DNA of 53,711 nucleotides from Sulfitobacter sp. HNIBRBA3233 (lineage in GTDB: Bacteria > Pseudomonadota > Alphaproteobacteria > Rhodobacterales > Rhodobacteraceae): assembly GCF_040149665.1 (NCBI RefSeq), contig NZ_JBEFLP010000007.1, positions 1 through 53,711 on the forward strand. Reading direction: 5' to 3'. Numbering within the stretch: position 1 is the stretch's first letter; every line of letters starts with the position of its first letter. The notes under the pieces were generated by a model. It ran no database searches. It worked only from the letters and a program-made list of their open reading frames with translations, and was not told the DNA's origin. Of the stretch, positions 25,480-33,636 are shown piece by piece. The position numbers and the translations under genes are program-made.

Positions 25480-28422
25480 ATGAGCCAGACCGCGCCGGCA
25501 CCGGACCGCTACAACCCGCGCAACCCGTGGACGAAAGCGCGCCAGACGCTGGATCTGATCGCCGCCGGGCGTCTGGATGATGCTGCGCGGCGGCTGGAGA
25601 TGATCCGCTACGATGCGGGCCTGCCCGAGGAGGCTTTCGGGCTCTACGCCGCCGCGCTGGATGCCGCGCGGCGCAGCAGCGGTCTGCCGCCACGGATCAA
25701 CCTGCCGTGCGACTATACCGGCAGCGCGGGTCTGGGCCTGCGCAGGCCCTTCCGGCGCGTGCCCGCCGGCACCGTCCCGCCGCATCTCTATCCCGCGGGG
25801 ATGGCGCTGCCGCCTCTCGCGGGACCGCGCAACGATTATGCCTTTCTGCGCGATGCGGCCACGGTTCTGGCGCCCGCGCATGCGGCGCGCAGGCTGCGGG
25901 TCGATGTGGTGCTCGACGCGGCGCGCTGCCCCGACACGGGTGCGTTGGTCGCGGCGCTGGCCGCGCAGGACTTCGACGGCGATATCCGGCTGCATGTTCT
26001 GGCCCCCGGTGGTTTGGGCGATCTGGCGCTTCCCGATGCCCTGTCCCCGCGGATGATCGGCGACGATATTCTGGGCCTGCAGGCCAATTCGGAGCTGCGC
26101 CGGATGCTCGAGATCACCGACAGCGACATCACCGTCTTTCTGGGCGGGGAGATCACACTTGATCCCGGCTTCATGGCGCGCGCCGTTTTCCTCGCGCGCG
26201 TCAGCGACACGGTCGTCCAGCCGCTGGTCCCGTTCGAGGCGCAGGGCGATCTGCGGCCGCTGACCACATGGCTCGATGATCATGCGCTGGCCCGGTCGCG
26301 GTTCCCCTACCGTGATATGGAGGGGCTGAACTTTGTCGCGCCTACCGCCTTGATGCGCCGCGCGGGTCTGCCCGAGACGCGGTTTTCCAGCACCTTCTTC
26401 GCCGCCCGCGAGATCGCGTTCAGGATGCACCAGAAGGGGGCCTATTTCGCGCCGCTGGCGGTGCCGCATCTGGTGCGCCCGGCTGACGACGAGGTCCACT
26501 CCGGCGACGGGTCGCTCTTTGTGGCGCTGTGTCCCAGCCACTGGGATCGTAAGAAGGACGCTGCTTTCGAGCGTCCGCGCGTCAACGTCTATATCCCCGC
26601 CTATAACGCCAGCAAATACATCTGCCGCGCCGTTGACAGCGTGCTGGAACAGGACGTGAAGGATGTGGATGTGTGCATCGCCGACGACGGATCCTCCGAT
26701 GGCACGGCGGATGTGCTGCGCCAGCGCTACGAGGATACCCCGCGGGTGCGGGTGCAAAGCCGTCCCAACGGCGGCATCGGCCACGCGTCGAACCGGGCGA
26801 TCGCGCTGGGACGCGCGCCCTATATCGGCCAGCTCGATTCCGACGACTGCCTCAAGCCCGGCGCGGTGCGCCGCCTGATGGAGGTTCTCGACGAGAACCC
26901 GGGCGTCGTCTGCGCCTACGGCTCGTGCGAGCGCATCGACGCCAAGGGCGCCTATATGCGCGACGAATACAGCTGGCCGGTCTTCACCCGCGAGAAGATG
27001 ATGATCACCTCCATCGCGCATCACTTCCGCATGTTCCGCCGCGCCGCGTGGGAACGCACCACCGGCTTTCGCGAGGACATCGTCAACGCGGTCGACTACG
27101 ACATCTTCCTCAAGCTGGCCGAGACCGGAGATTTCCACCACGTGGAGGAAATCCTCTACCAGCGCCGCTGGCACGGGGAGAATACCTCGAGCGTCAACGA
27201 GGGGTTCCAGACCCGCAACACCCACGTAGTGCAGAAGGAAACACTGGGACGGCTCGGCCTTGACCGGTTCTGGCAGGTCGACGTACCCGACCCGTCCGAG
27301 CCGCGCAGGGTGAGCTACGCGCGCAAGCCCGGGGTGAAGACGGTGATGTTCTGGCCCAACTATTCGCGGGTGAATCCCTACCAGCACATGCTTTATGGTC
27401 CGATGCGCGACCGCTACGAGGTCTGCGCGGGCGATATCGACGCGGCCCTCGAGCAGATCGAGACGTTTCAGAACCCCGCCGATCTGACCTTCCACCTGCA
27501 CTGGATCAATTTCGTGCTGAACGGGGTGACCGATCCGCTCGTCGCCCGCGCCGAGGTGGATCTCTTCCTGCACAAGCTGTCGCATTTCGTGGCCCTGGGC
27601 GGGCGTCTGGTCTGGACGATCCACAACACCCTGTCGCATGACACGCCCTTTGCCGAGCTTGAGCGCGAGATGTCCCCGCGGATCGCGGCGCTGGCGCACC
27701 GGTTGCATTTCCATTCCGCCGCTTCCGTCGACGAGGTTGCGCGCGCCTTCTATCTGCCGCGCGACAAGGTGGTGGTGTCGCGCCACGGCCACTACATCGG
27801 CGCCTATCCCGATTTCGTCCCCCGCGCCCGCGCCCGCGCCGAACTGGGGCTGGCGGAAGATGACGAGGTGATCCTGTTTTCGGGGCAGGTGCGTCCCTAC
27901 AAAGGGGTCGAGGCGCTGATCGCGGTGTTCCGCAGCCTGCTGGCCGAACGGCCACGCGCGGTGCTGCTGATCGTCGGCGAGGTGAAATTCGATCTGCTGG
28001 GCCAGCTTGCCCCGGCGCTGAGCGAGGCCGAGCGCGCGCGCATCCGCCTGACCAACCGCTTCGTCGACGACATGGAGTTGCAGGTGTTTCTGCGCGCCGC
28101 CGACATCGCGGTCTATCCCTACCAGAACATCCTGACCTCGGGATCGCTGCTGCTTGCGCTGAGCTTTGGCGTGCCGGCGGTCGTCCCCGCCGTGGGGATG
28201 ACGCGCGATGTGTTGGAAGGGCGCGATGCGGGCGCTCTCTACGATGCGGATCAGGGGCAGGACGGGCTGGCGGCGGCGCTGCGCGAGATGCTGGCGCACA
28301 AGGATTCGGGCCGTTTGGAGCAGATGTCGCGGAACGCGCGCGCGCTGGCGCAGCTGCAGTCGTGGCCCGATTTCGCGGCGGTAATCGAAGCGGCGCAGCC
28401 CGACGCACCGGGGGCCGCATGA
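25480..28422 (+). CDS. Large glycosyltransferase with N-terminal domain, GT2 and GT4 domains
   Basis: A 980-residue enzyme. The start is ATG 25480 (MSQTAPAPDRYNPRNPW), with GAGGA a few bases upstream; the frame is open to 25390. Residues 1-360 contain a helical N-terminal part and a GT-A-like but unusual domain (RLRVDVVLDAARCPD, SDITVFLGGEITLDPGF). Residues about 366-600 are a clear GT2: VNVYIPAYNASKYI, CIADDGSSDGTADVL and IGQLDSDDCLKPGA carry the nucleotide and metal acids. From about 614 a GT4/GT-B module follows, with WTIHNTLSHDTPF, FSGQVRPYKGVEALI and ILTSGSLLLALSFGVP (a Ser-for-Glu variation in the usual EGxxxxxxEA). Two or three linkages could be made by one protein, as in capsule polymerases. 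It sits directly after repA and before the coiled-coil protein and ABC exporter. Confidence 0.88.
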   Translation: MSQTAPAPDRYNPRNPWTKARQTLDLIAAGRLDDAARRLEMIRYDAGLPEEAFGLYAAALDAARRSSGLPPRINLPCDYTGSAGLGLRRPFRRVPAGTVPPHLYPAGMALPPLAGPRNDYAFLRDAATVLAPAHAARRLRVDVVLDAARCPDTGALVAALAAQDFDGDIRLHVLAPGGLGDLALPDALSPRMIGDDILGLQANSELRRMLEITDSDITVFLGGEITLDPGFMARAVFLARVSDTVVQPLVPFEAQGDLRPLTTWLDDHALARSRFPYRDMEGLNFVAPTALMRRAGLPETRFSSTFFAAREIAFRMHQKGAYFAPLAVPHLVRPADDEVHSGDGSLFVALCPSHWDRKKDAAFERPRVNVYIPAYNASKYICRAVDSVLEQDVKDVDVCIADDGSSDGTADVLRQRYEDTPRVRVQSRPNGGIGHASNRAIALGRAPYIGQLDSDDCLKPGAVRRLMEVLDENPGVVCAYGSCERIDAKGAYMRDEYSWPVFTREKMMITSIAHHFRMFRRAAWERTTGFREDIVNAVDYDIFLKLAETGDFHHVEEILYQRRWHGENTSSVNEGFQTRNTHVVQKETLGRLGLDRFWQVDVPDPSEPRRVSYARKPGVKTVMFWPNYSRVNPYQHMLYGPMRDRYEVCAGDIDAALEQIETFQNPADLTFHLHWINFVLNGVTDPLVARAEVDLFLHKLSHFVALGGRLVWTIHNTLSHDTPFAELEREMSPRIAALAHRLHFHSAASVDEVARAFYLPRDKVVVSRHGHYIGAYPDFVPRARARAELGLAEDDEVILFSGQVRPYKGVEALIAVFRSLLAERPRAVLLIVGEVKFDLLGQLAPALSEAERARIRLTNRFVDDMELQVFLRAADIAVYPYQNILTSGSLLLALSFGVPAVVPAVGMTRDVLEGRDAGALYDADQGQDGLAAALREMLAHKDSGRLEQMSRNARALAQLQSWPDFAAVIEAAQPDAPGAA

Positions 28423-28437
28423 GCCTGCGGCGCTTTT
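28414..28437 (+). terminator. Possible intrinsic terminator overlapping the stop codon
   Basis: GCCGCA (28414-28419) and TGCGGC (28426-28431) form a six-pair stem with a six-base loop, followed by GCTTTT. The stem is short and the loop contains the stop codon, so this is a weak call. The next gene begins about 90 bases later. Confidence 0.3.
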
Positions 28438-28519
28438 CGGGGCAGGGCAGGGGAGATGCGTGTTCTCACGCGCTCCGGTGTGGGATAAAAGCGGCCCGAA
28501 CGGGCCAGCGGAGGCATGG

Positions 28520-30016
28520 ATGACAACGATCGCAAAATCTTCTGACAAGGGGCGGGACCTGCCGGTTTCGGGCACCGATATCGTGGCCCCGCTGTCGAGC
28601 CGTGAATTGTTCTGGCGCGCCCGCTATACCCGCGGCACCGAGGCGCTTGCCCATCTGCCGCTGTTGTTCTGGCTGGTGACGGACCTGCGCCCGGGCCGGT
28701 CGGTGACGGTGGGCATCGATACCGGGGTTCTGCATTTCGGCCTGTGCCAGGCGCTGGACAAGAACGGATACGACGGGGTCTGCTACGGCTTCGGGACATG
28801 GAAGGATGCCGAAGAGGTGCCCGCGGCCCTGCGCGAGCACAATGCACGGGAATACGACGACATGTCCTATCTGTCGGTGGCCGACGTGTCCGGCGCGGCC
28901 GACGGCTTCGGCGAGACCAGCGTCGACCTGCTGGTCTGCGAGAGCCGGCTGGACGGCGACGAGATCGATGCACTGATCGCGTTGTGGCTGCCGCGCATGA
29001 CCGCCCGCGGGGTGATCGTGCTGTCGGGCGGGCAGGCGCAGCCGGGTCTGTTGTCGCGCAGGCTTTCCGCGCAGGGCATCGACGTGCCGGCGGTGCATTT
29101 CGAATTCGGCGGCGGTCTCGATATCCTGCTGGTGGGCGATACCCCGTCCGAGCGGATGGGCCATCTGGCCGGTCTGGACGGCGACAGCAGCGTGATGCGC
29201 AGTGTCGAACGGGTGCTGTCGCGCATGGGTGCGTTGCACGTCAACGAATGGCGCGCCACCGACAAGGCGGAATGGGCCCGCAAGCTGTCGGGTGAAGTGA
29301 CCGAGGTCCGCGCCGCGCGCGACCGCGCACAGGCCCGTCTGGAAGAGCTGGAAAAGGCCACCGCCGCACAGGCCGAGCGGATCGAGAAGGCCGCCACGCT
29401 CGAAGAGAAACACGCGCTGAGCAGTGCCGCCGTGCAGCAGCTGACCCAGCGCGCCACCGATCAGGAACGCGAGATCGAAACCCTGCGCGCCGAGCTGGAA
29501 CAGACCCGCACGGCGCTGGAACAGAGCAAGGAAGAAGGCACGACGCAGGCCGCCGTCCTGCGCGACGCGCTCGCCGAGGCCAAAACATCCGCCGACAGCG
29601 TCGAGCGCGCGCGCGCTGCGGCGGCGCTGGAGCTTGGGCAGGCCCGCGCGGCACTGGCCGAGGCCGAAGAGGCGCTCGAGGCCCTGCGCGGCGCGGGGGG
29701 CGGGACGATCGTTTCGCAAACCGGGCTGGCGGATCTGACGGCCCACCTTGAAACGGTCCAGCAGGAGGTGCTGGGCCTGCGTCACGATGCCAAGCGCGCG
29801 CAGCAGGAGATCGAGACGCTCCAGACCTACCGTGACAAGCTTCTGGCCAGGATCCGCACGCAGGACCGGCAGATCAAGGAGATGGAGACGCACAAGAACG
29901 CGCTGAGCGCGGACCGCGACGCCCTGCGCCACACGATGAACGAGATGATGCGCAGCAGCTCGTGGCGCCTGACCTCGCCGCTCCGGCGGGCGCGCTCGGC
30001 GCTCGGCAAGGGCTGA
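28520..30016 (+). CDS. Methyltransferase-like protein with long coiled coil, candidate chain-length ruler
   Basis: A 498-residue protein. ATG 28520 follows GGAGG (28510-28514). Residues about 20-225 resemble a class I SAM methyltransferase fold: a helical lead (ALAHLPLLFWLVTDL), VTVGIDTGVLHFGLCQAL at the motif I position, YLSVADVSG, then VDLLVCESRLDGDEIDAL and GVIVLSGG as later strands. The motif I glycines are poor, so activity is uncertain. Residues about 255-470 are almost unbroken heptad coiled coil rich in Ala, Glu, Gln and Arg. The end, SSSWRLTSPLRRA, is a short amphipathic motif frequent in polysaccharide glycosyltransferases. The layout resembles WbdD/WsaE-type terminators, which cap chains and measure length with a coiled coil in ABC-exporter systems. 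The gene converges on kpsT/kpsE-like genes. Confidence 0.72.
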   Translation: MTTIAKSSDKGRDLPVSGTDIVAPLSSRELFWRARYTRGTEALAHLPLLFWLVTDLRPGRSVTVGIDTGVLHFGLCQALDKNGYDGVCYGFGTWKDAEEVPAALREHNAREYDDMSYLSVADVSGAADGFGETSVDLLVCESRLDGDEIDALIALWLPRMTARGVIVLSGGQAQPGLLSRRLSAQGIDVPAVHFEFGGGLDILLVGDTPSERMGHLAGLDGDSSVMRSVERVLSRMGALHVNEWRATDKAEWARKLSGEVTEVRAARDRAQARLEELEKATAAQAERIEKAATLEEKHALSSAAVQQLTQRATDQEREIETLRAELEQTRTALEQSKEEGTTQAAVLRDALAEAKTSADSVERARAAAALELGQARAALAEAEEALEALRGAGGGTIVSQTGLADLTAHLETVQQEVLGLRHDAKRAQQEIETLQTYRDKLLARIRTQDRQIKEMETHKNALSADRDALRHTMNEMMRSSSWRLTSPLRRARSALGKG

Positions 30017-30022
30017 GCGGGC

Positions 30023-30691
30023 TCAGCCCGGGGGGGCCTTGCGCATGTTGAACTCGTGCCGCTCGATGCCCTCTTCGAGGTCGCGGTAGTAGCGCATCCG
30101 CCCGTCTTCCAGCACCACCGCGGCGTCACAGACGTTGCGGATGTCACCCAGCGAGTGGCTGACAAAGACCGCGCTGCTGTTGCGCATCCGGTCGAGGAAG
30201 ATTTCCTTGCTCTTTTCCTTGAAGGCCGCGTCGCCCACGGCGGTGACCTCGTCCACGAGATACCAGTCGAAGTGGATCCCCATCGAGCAGGCAAAACCGA
30301 GCCGCGAGCGCATGCCGGAAGAATAGGTGTGCACCGGCTGGTGGAAATGCCCGCCCAGTTCCGAGAACCTGCGCACGAATTCGGTCAGCTCTTCGGTATC
30401 TACACCGTAGACCCGCGCCAGAAAGCGGATGTTCTGTGCGCCGCTCATGTCGCGGTTGAAGCTGCCCATGAACCCCACGGGCCACGACACGGTGCCGTCG
30501 ATCTCGATGGTGCCGCTGTCGGGCTGGATGGCGCCCGCGATCATCGACAGCAGGCTTGATTTGCCCGCCCCGTTGCGGCCCAGCAGGGCAATGGATTTCC
30601 CGGTGGGAAAATTCATCGTCGCGTTGCGCGCGATGGTCTTGTGGTTGCCCTTGAGATGGTAGGTCTTGGTGACATTCTTCAGCCGGATCAT
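30023..30691 (-). CDS. kpsT: Capsule/polysaccharide ABC exporter ATPase (KpsT-like)
   Basis: A 222-residue ATPase of the polysaccharide-export ABC family. Walker A is GRNGAGKSS (38-46), the signature helix is YSSGMRSRLGFA (123-134), Walker B ends LVDEV with Asp147-Glu148, and the switch histidine lies in VFVSHSLGD. Length is normal for KpsT/BexA, which lack the carbohydrate-binding extension of O-antigen Wzt proteins; a short C-terminus agrees with group 2 capsule-type export. It immediately follows the kpsE-like gene (2 bases). The permease partner is on the opposite strand at 31983. Confidence 0.93.
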   Translation of the reverse strand: MIRLKNVTKTYHLKGNHKTIARNATMNFPTGKSIALLGRNGAGKSSLLSMIAGAIQPDSGTIEIDGTVSWPVGFMGSFNRDMSGAQNIRFLARVYGVDTEELTEFVRRFSELGGHFHQPVHTYSSGMRSRLGFACSMGIHFDWYLVDEVTAVGDAAFKEKSKEIFLDRMRNSSAVFVSHSLGDIRNVCDAAVVLEDGRMRYYRDLEEGIERHEFNMRKAPPG

Positions 30692-30693
30692 GA

Positions 30694-31881
30694 TCAGCGG
30701 CGATCCTTGAGGCTGTAGCCGATCAGCACGAGGATCGTCCAGACGCCCATCAGGATCAGCGTGATGATCAGCATCACCATGGTCCGGTCGGGATAGCGCG
30801 GCGTCTCGGGCAGGGTGGGGCGCAGGTAGGCGGCCAGATAGCGGCTTTGCCGACGGGCTTCGGCGACGGCGCTGTTATAGGCCGACAGCGCCGAGATATA
30901 GGCTTCCTCGGCGAATTTCGTATCCACCGCGAGGCTTTCGAAGGTGCCGAACAGATCGGCGTAATCCTCCGTGCCGGGGCCGGAATTGGCGTTGTCCGCC
31001 CCCGCGCGCCCGCCCAGTTTCTGGCGTTCGTCGGCGATACGGCGTTCGATCACCTCGATCCGGCGGCGGGTCTGCGCGATCCGCGGATCGTTGGTGGCCT
31101 GTTGCAGATCCTCGTCGATCAGCGATTCCGCCAGCTGCGCCTGGAGCGAGCTCAGCACGCCCATCTGGCTCTGGATGTCGATGGCCGGATCGACCACCTG
31201 CGTCTCGTTGCGGAACCGCGTCAGCGCCGAGCGCGCCTGCTTGAGCCGCTCGACCGCCTCGTCCAGTTCCTCGCGTGCGTAGAGCGTCGCATCCGCGCGC
31301 GCGATGCTGGACAGCTCGTTGATCATCGCGCTCGATTCCTCGAAGATCTGCTGCGCGATAGCGTAGGCGTCCTGCGGGTCGAAGGCGCGGACCTCGACCT
31401 CGATCAGCCCGTTGCCGGAGGTGAAATAGAGCCGCACCATCCGTTCCCAGTAATCCACCTTGTCCTCGATGCTGGCATCGGGCGCGAGCCGGTAGATCGG
31501 ATCGTTCTCGGGTTTGCTGTAGATTTCGGTCAGGTTCATCTTTTCGTCGATGGCACGCACCAGTTCCTGGCTCTGGATGAACTCATACAGGATGTCGATG
31601 TCCGAGGAGCTGGCCGAGGACAGGCTGCTCAGCCCGCCCAGCAGTTCCATCGCGGATCCCGCCTCTTCCTGTCGAACGGTGAAGCCGACCTTGGAGGCAT
31701 ATTGATCCGCGGCGCGCGTATAGAGGTACCACGCCGTCACAAGGGCCGGCAGCACCACGCAGACCAAGAAGCTGACCATGACAATGATATGGCGGGGCCG
31801 GATCCGCGCGGGGCCGGCGGGTCTGAGGCTGGCAGCAACGGGGGCGGCCGCGTCCGGCTGCGGTTTTGTCTGCGTTGTCAC
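30694..31881 (-). CDS. kpsE: Inner-membrane capsule export protein (KpsE/BexC-like, PCP-3 family)
   Basis: A 395-residue protein. A basic N-terminal segment leads into a membrane helix about residues 33-54 (IVMVSFLVCVVLPALVTAWY), then a large periplasmic region with helical stretches and heptads around 215-310 (EELDEAVERLKQARSALTRF, RRIEVIERRIADERQK), and a second membrane helix near 366-388 (MLIITLILMGVWTILVLI) ending SLKDRR. This topology, plus VGFTVRQEEA after the first helix, is typical of PCP-3 export proteins such as KpsE/BexC. It links the ABC pump to the outer membrane polysaccharide exporter. It is divergent from the kpsM-like gene and upstream of kpsT. Confidence 0.92.
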   Translation of the reverse strand: MTTQTKPQPDAAAPVAASLRPAGPARIRPRHIIVMVSFLVCVVLPALVTAWYLYTRAADQYASKVGFTVRQEEAGSAMELLGGLSSLSSASSSDIDILYEFIQSQELVRAIDEKMNLTEIYSKPENDPIYRLAPDASIEDKVDYWERMVRLYFTSGNGLIEVEVRAFDPQDAYAIAQQIFEESSAMINELSSIARADATLYAREELDEAVERLKQARSALTRFRNETQVVDPAIDIQSQMGVLSSLQAQLAESLIDEDLQQATNDPRIAQTRRRIEVIERRIADERQKLGGRAGADNANSGPGTEDYADLFGTFESLAVDTKFAEEAYISALSAYNSAVAEARRQSRYLAAYLRPTLPETPRYPDRTMVMLIITLILMGVWTILVLIGYSLKDRR

Positions 31882-31982
31882 GAGGGGGTGTTCCGATCAT
31901 TAAGGCTGTATCGCTCTTGCATAGTGTTTGTAACCTCCGCTACCCCTGATTTCCAGATGTAGCCGCAGACCGGAGCGCCAAG
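31882..31982. promoter_or_regulatory. Divergent promoter region between kpsE-like and kpsM-like genes
   Basis: A 101-base gap separates the two export genes, which face away from each other. TTGCATAGTGTTTGTAA (31917-31933) is the AT-richest part and could hold a promoter. GGAG at 31973-31976 is a plausible ribosome site for the kpsM-like start. Both halves of the exporter are probably transcribed from here; no operator repeats seen. Confidence 0.4.
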
Positions 31983-32780
31983 ATGTCCTTTCCCGCCGCG
32001 CAAAGACCGGGGCCGCCCCGCTTTCGCACGTTCCGATCCATCAGCGCGCTGATCCTGCGCGAGATGAGCACCCGCTACGGGCGCTCTCCGGGGGGATATT
32101 TGTGGGTCATTCTGGAGCCTGTGGCGGGTGTGGCATTGCTGACACTGATATTCACGCTGATCTCGCGCACCCCGCCGCTGGGGGTGAGTTTCCCGATCTT
32201 CTACGCCACGGGGATGCTGCCGTTTACTGCCTATGTTGCGATTTCGGGACTGGTGGCCGGCGCGGTGCAGTTTTCGCGCGCGCTGCTGAACTATCCGGCG
32301 GTCAGCTTCATGGATGCGCTGCTGGCGCGGTTCCTGCTGACATCTGTGACTCATATTTTGGTCATGGTCCTCGTGCTCACAGGAATCGTGATGATCTATG
32401 ACCTGAAACTGATCATCCAGTTCAACTATGTCTTCGCCGCGATTGGGCTGCTTTTGCTGCTGGCCTTCTCGATCGGGGTGGCGAACTGTTTCCTGTTCAC
32501 GCGGTTTCCGCTCTGGCAGAGTTTCTGGAACATCCTCAACCGGCCGCTGTTTTTGCTCTCTGGGGTGTTTTTCTTACCTGAAAACCTACCCGAGGGCGCG
32601 CGCGAATACATCGTATGGAACCCGTTAATTCACATAACAGGTCTTATGAGAAAAGGATTCTATCCCACTTACGATGCCCCCTACGTCGATACGATCTACG
32701 TGATGGGCGTGTCCTTTATCGTTGGCAGCCTCGGGCTGTGGTTCCTGATCCGCTATCACAAGGATCTTGCCCTGCTCTGA
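31983..32780 (+). CDS. kpsM: Capsule ABC exporter permease (KpsM-like)
   Basis: A 265-residue integral membrane permease of the ABC-2 type. The N-terminal RSISALILREMSTRYGRSPGGYLW amphipathic block and the sequence LEPVAGVALLTLIFTLI, followed by FPIFYATGMLPFTAYV, are characteristic of KpsM/BexB. About six hydrophobic segments are visible (residues 40-60, 70-95, 110-140, 145-170, 180-200, 235-255). LLSGVFFLPENLP and HITGLMRKGFYPTYDAPYV near the C-terminus are also conserved. It pairs with the KpsT-like ATPase. It ends eight bases before the kdsA stop on the other strand. Confidence 0.93.
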   Translation: MSFPAAQRPGPPRFRTFRSISALILREMSTRYGRSPGGYLWVILEPVAGVALLTLIFTLISRTPPLGVSFPIFYATGMLPFTAYVAISGLVAGAVQFSRALLNYPAVSFMDALLARFLLTSVTHILVMVLVLTGIVMIYDLKLIIQFNYVFAAIGLLLLLAFSIGVANCFLFTRFPLWQSFWNILNRPLFLLSGVFFLPENLPEGAREYIVWNPLIHITGLMRKGFYPTYDAPYVDTIYVMGVSFIVGSLGLWFLIRYHKDLALL

Positions 32781-32787
32781 GGCCCCT

Positions 32788-33636
32788 TCAGTCGAGCGCG
32801 ATCTTGGCCTGGGATTTGGTCAGGTCGTCGAGGGCGCGCAGCTGGCCGATCAGCGCCTCCATACGGTCCACGGGGATCATGTTAGGCCCGTCCGAGGGCG
32901 CATTGTCGGGGTCTTCGTGGGTCTCGATGAACAGTGCCGAGACCCCCACCGCCACCGCCGCGCGCGCCAGCACCGGCGCAAATTCGCGCTGCCCGCCCGA
33001 GGTGGTGCCCTGACCGCCGGGCTGCTGCACCGAATGGGTCGCGTCAAAGACCACCGGATAGCCGGTGCGCGCCATCGTCGGCAGGCCGCGGAAATCACTG
33101 ACCAGCGTATTGTAGCCGAACGATGTGCCCCGGTCGCACAGCATGATCCGTTCGTTGCCCGTGCTGGCGATTTTCTGCGCCACGTTGCCCATGTCCCACG
33201 GTGCCAGGAACTGCCCTTTCTTGACGTTGATCGCGCAACCCGTTTCCCCCGCGGCCAGCAACAGGTCGGTCTGGCGGCACAGGAACGCGGGGATCTGGAT
33301 CACATCCACCACCTCGCCCGCAGGGGCGCATTGGGCGGCGTCATGCACATCGGTCAGGATCGGGCAGCCGAATTCGTCGCGGATCTTGTCGAGAATGCTC
33401 AGGCCCTCGTCGATGCCCAGGCCCCGCTGGGTGGTGATCGAGGAGCGGTTGGCCTTGTCGTAGCTGGCCTTGAAGATGAACCGTGTCCCCGTCGGTGCGC
33501 AGGCCGCGGCAATGCGCTCGGCCATCATCCGCGCGTGGTCAAGCGATTCCAGCTGGCACGGTCCGGTAATCAGCGCAAGAGGGTGCGTGCCACCGACGGG
33601 AATGCCGGAAATGTCGATGGGATTCGTCTCTATCAT
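32788..33636 (-). CDS. kdsA: 3-deoxy-8-phosphooctulonate synthase
   Basis: A 282-residue KDO-8-phosphate synthase joining phosphoenolpyruvate and arabinose-5-phosphate. The start is ATG 33636 (MIETNPIDISG), overlapping the kdsB stop; the frame opens upstream to 33693, but those residues belong to the kdsB gene's shadow. LALITGPCQLES carries the conserved Gly-Pro-Cys, FKASYDKANRSS (near 56) and LTDVHDAAQ follow, then AINVKKGQFLAPWDM, MLCDRGTSFGYN and FDATHSVQQPGG in the expected order. It is the last gene of a leftward kdsD-kdsB-kdsA set supplying CMP-Kdo. The chromosome normally carries its own copy for lipid A, so this plasmid copy is probably capsule-dedicated (inference). Confidence 0.95.
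   Translation of the reverse strand: MIETNPIDISGIPVGGTHPLALITGPCQLESLDHARMMAERIAAACAPTGTRFIFKASYDKANRSSITTQRGLGIDEGLSILDKIRDEFGCPILTDVHDAAQCAPAGEVVDVIQIPAFLCRQTDLLLAAGETGCAINVKKGQFLAPWDMGNVAQKIASTGNERIMLCDRGTSFGYNTLVSDFRGLPTMARTGYPVVFDATHSVQQPGGQGTTSGGQREFAPVLARAAVAVGVSALFIETHEDPDNAPSDGPNMIPVDRMEALIGQLRALDDLTKSQAKIALD

Noticed and set aside
28516..28518. ATG at 28516 as start of the coiled-coil protein
   Set aside because: It is in a different frame; ATG 28520 is in frame and has GGAGG at the right distance.
25315..28575. Minus-strand frame of 1,086 residues opposite the large glycosyltransferase
   Set aside because: His/Arg/Gln-rich composition typical of an antisense shadow; the plus strand has GT2 and GT4 motifs.
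28466..29932. Minus-strand frame of 488 residues opposite the coiled-coil protein
   Set aside because: Shadow of Ala/Glu-rich coiled-coil codons.
30847..31962. Plus-strand frame opposite the kpsE-like gene
   Set aside because: No motifs; the minus strand has two membrane helices in the right places for a PCP-3 protein.
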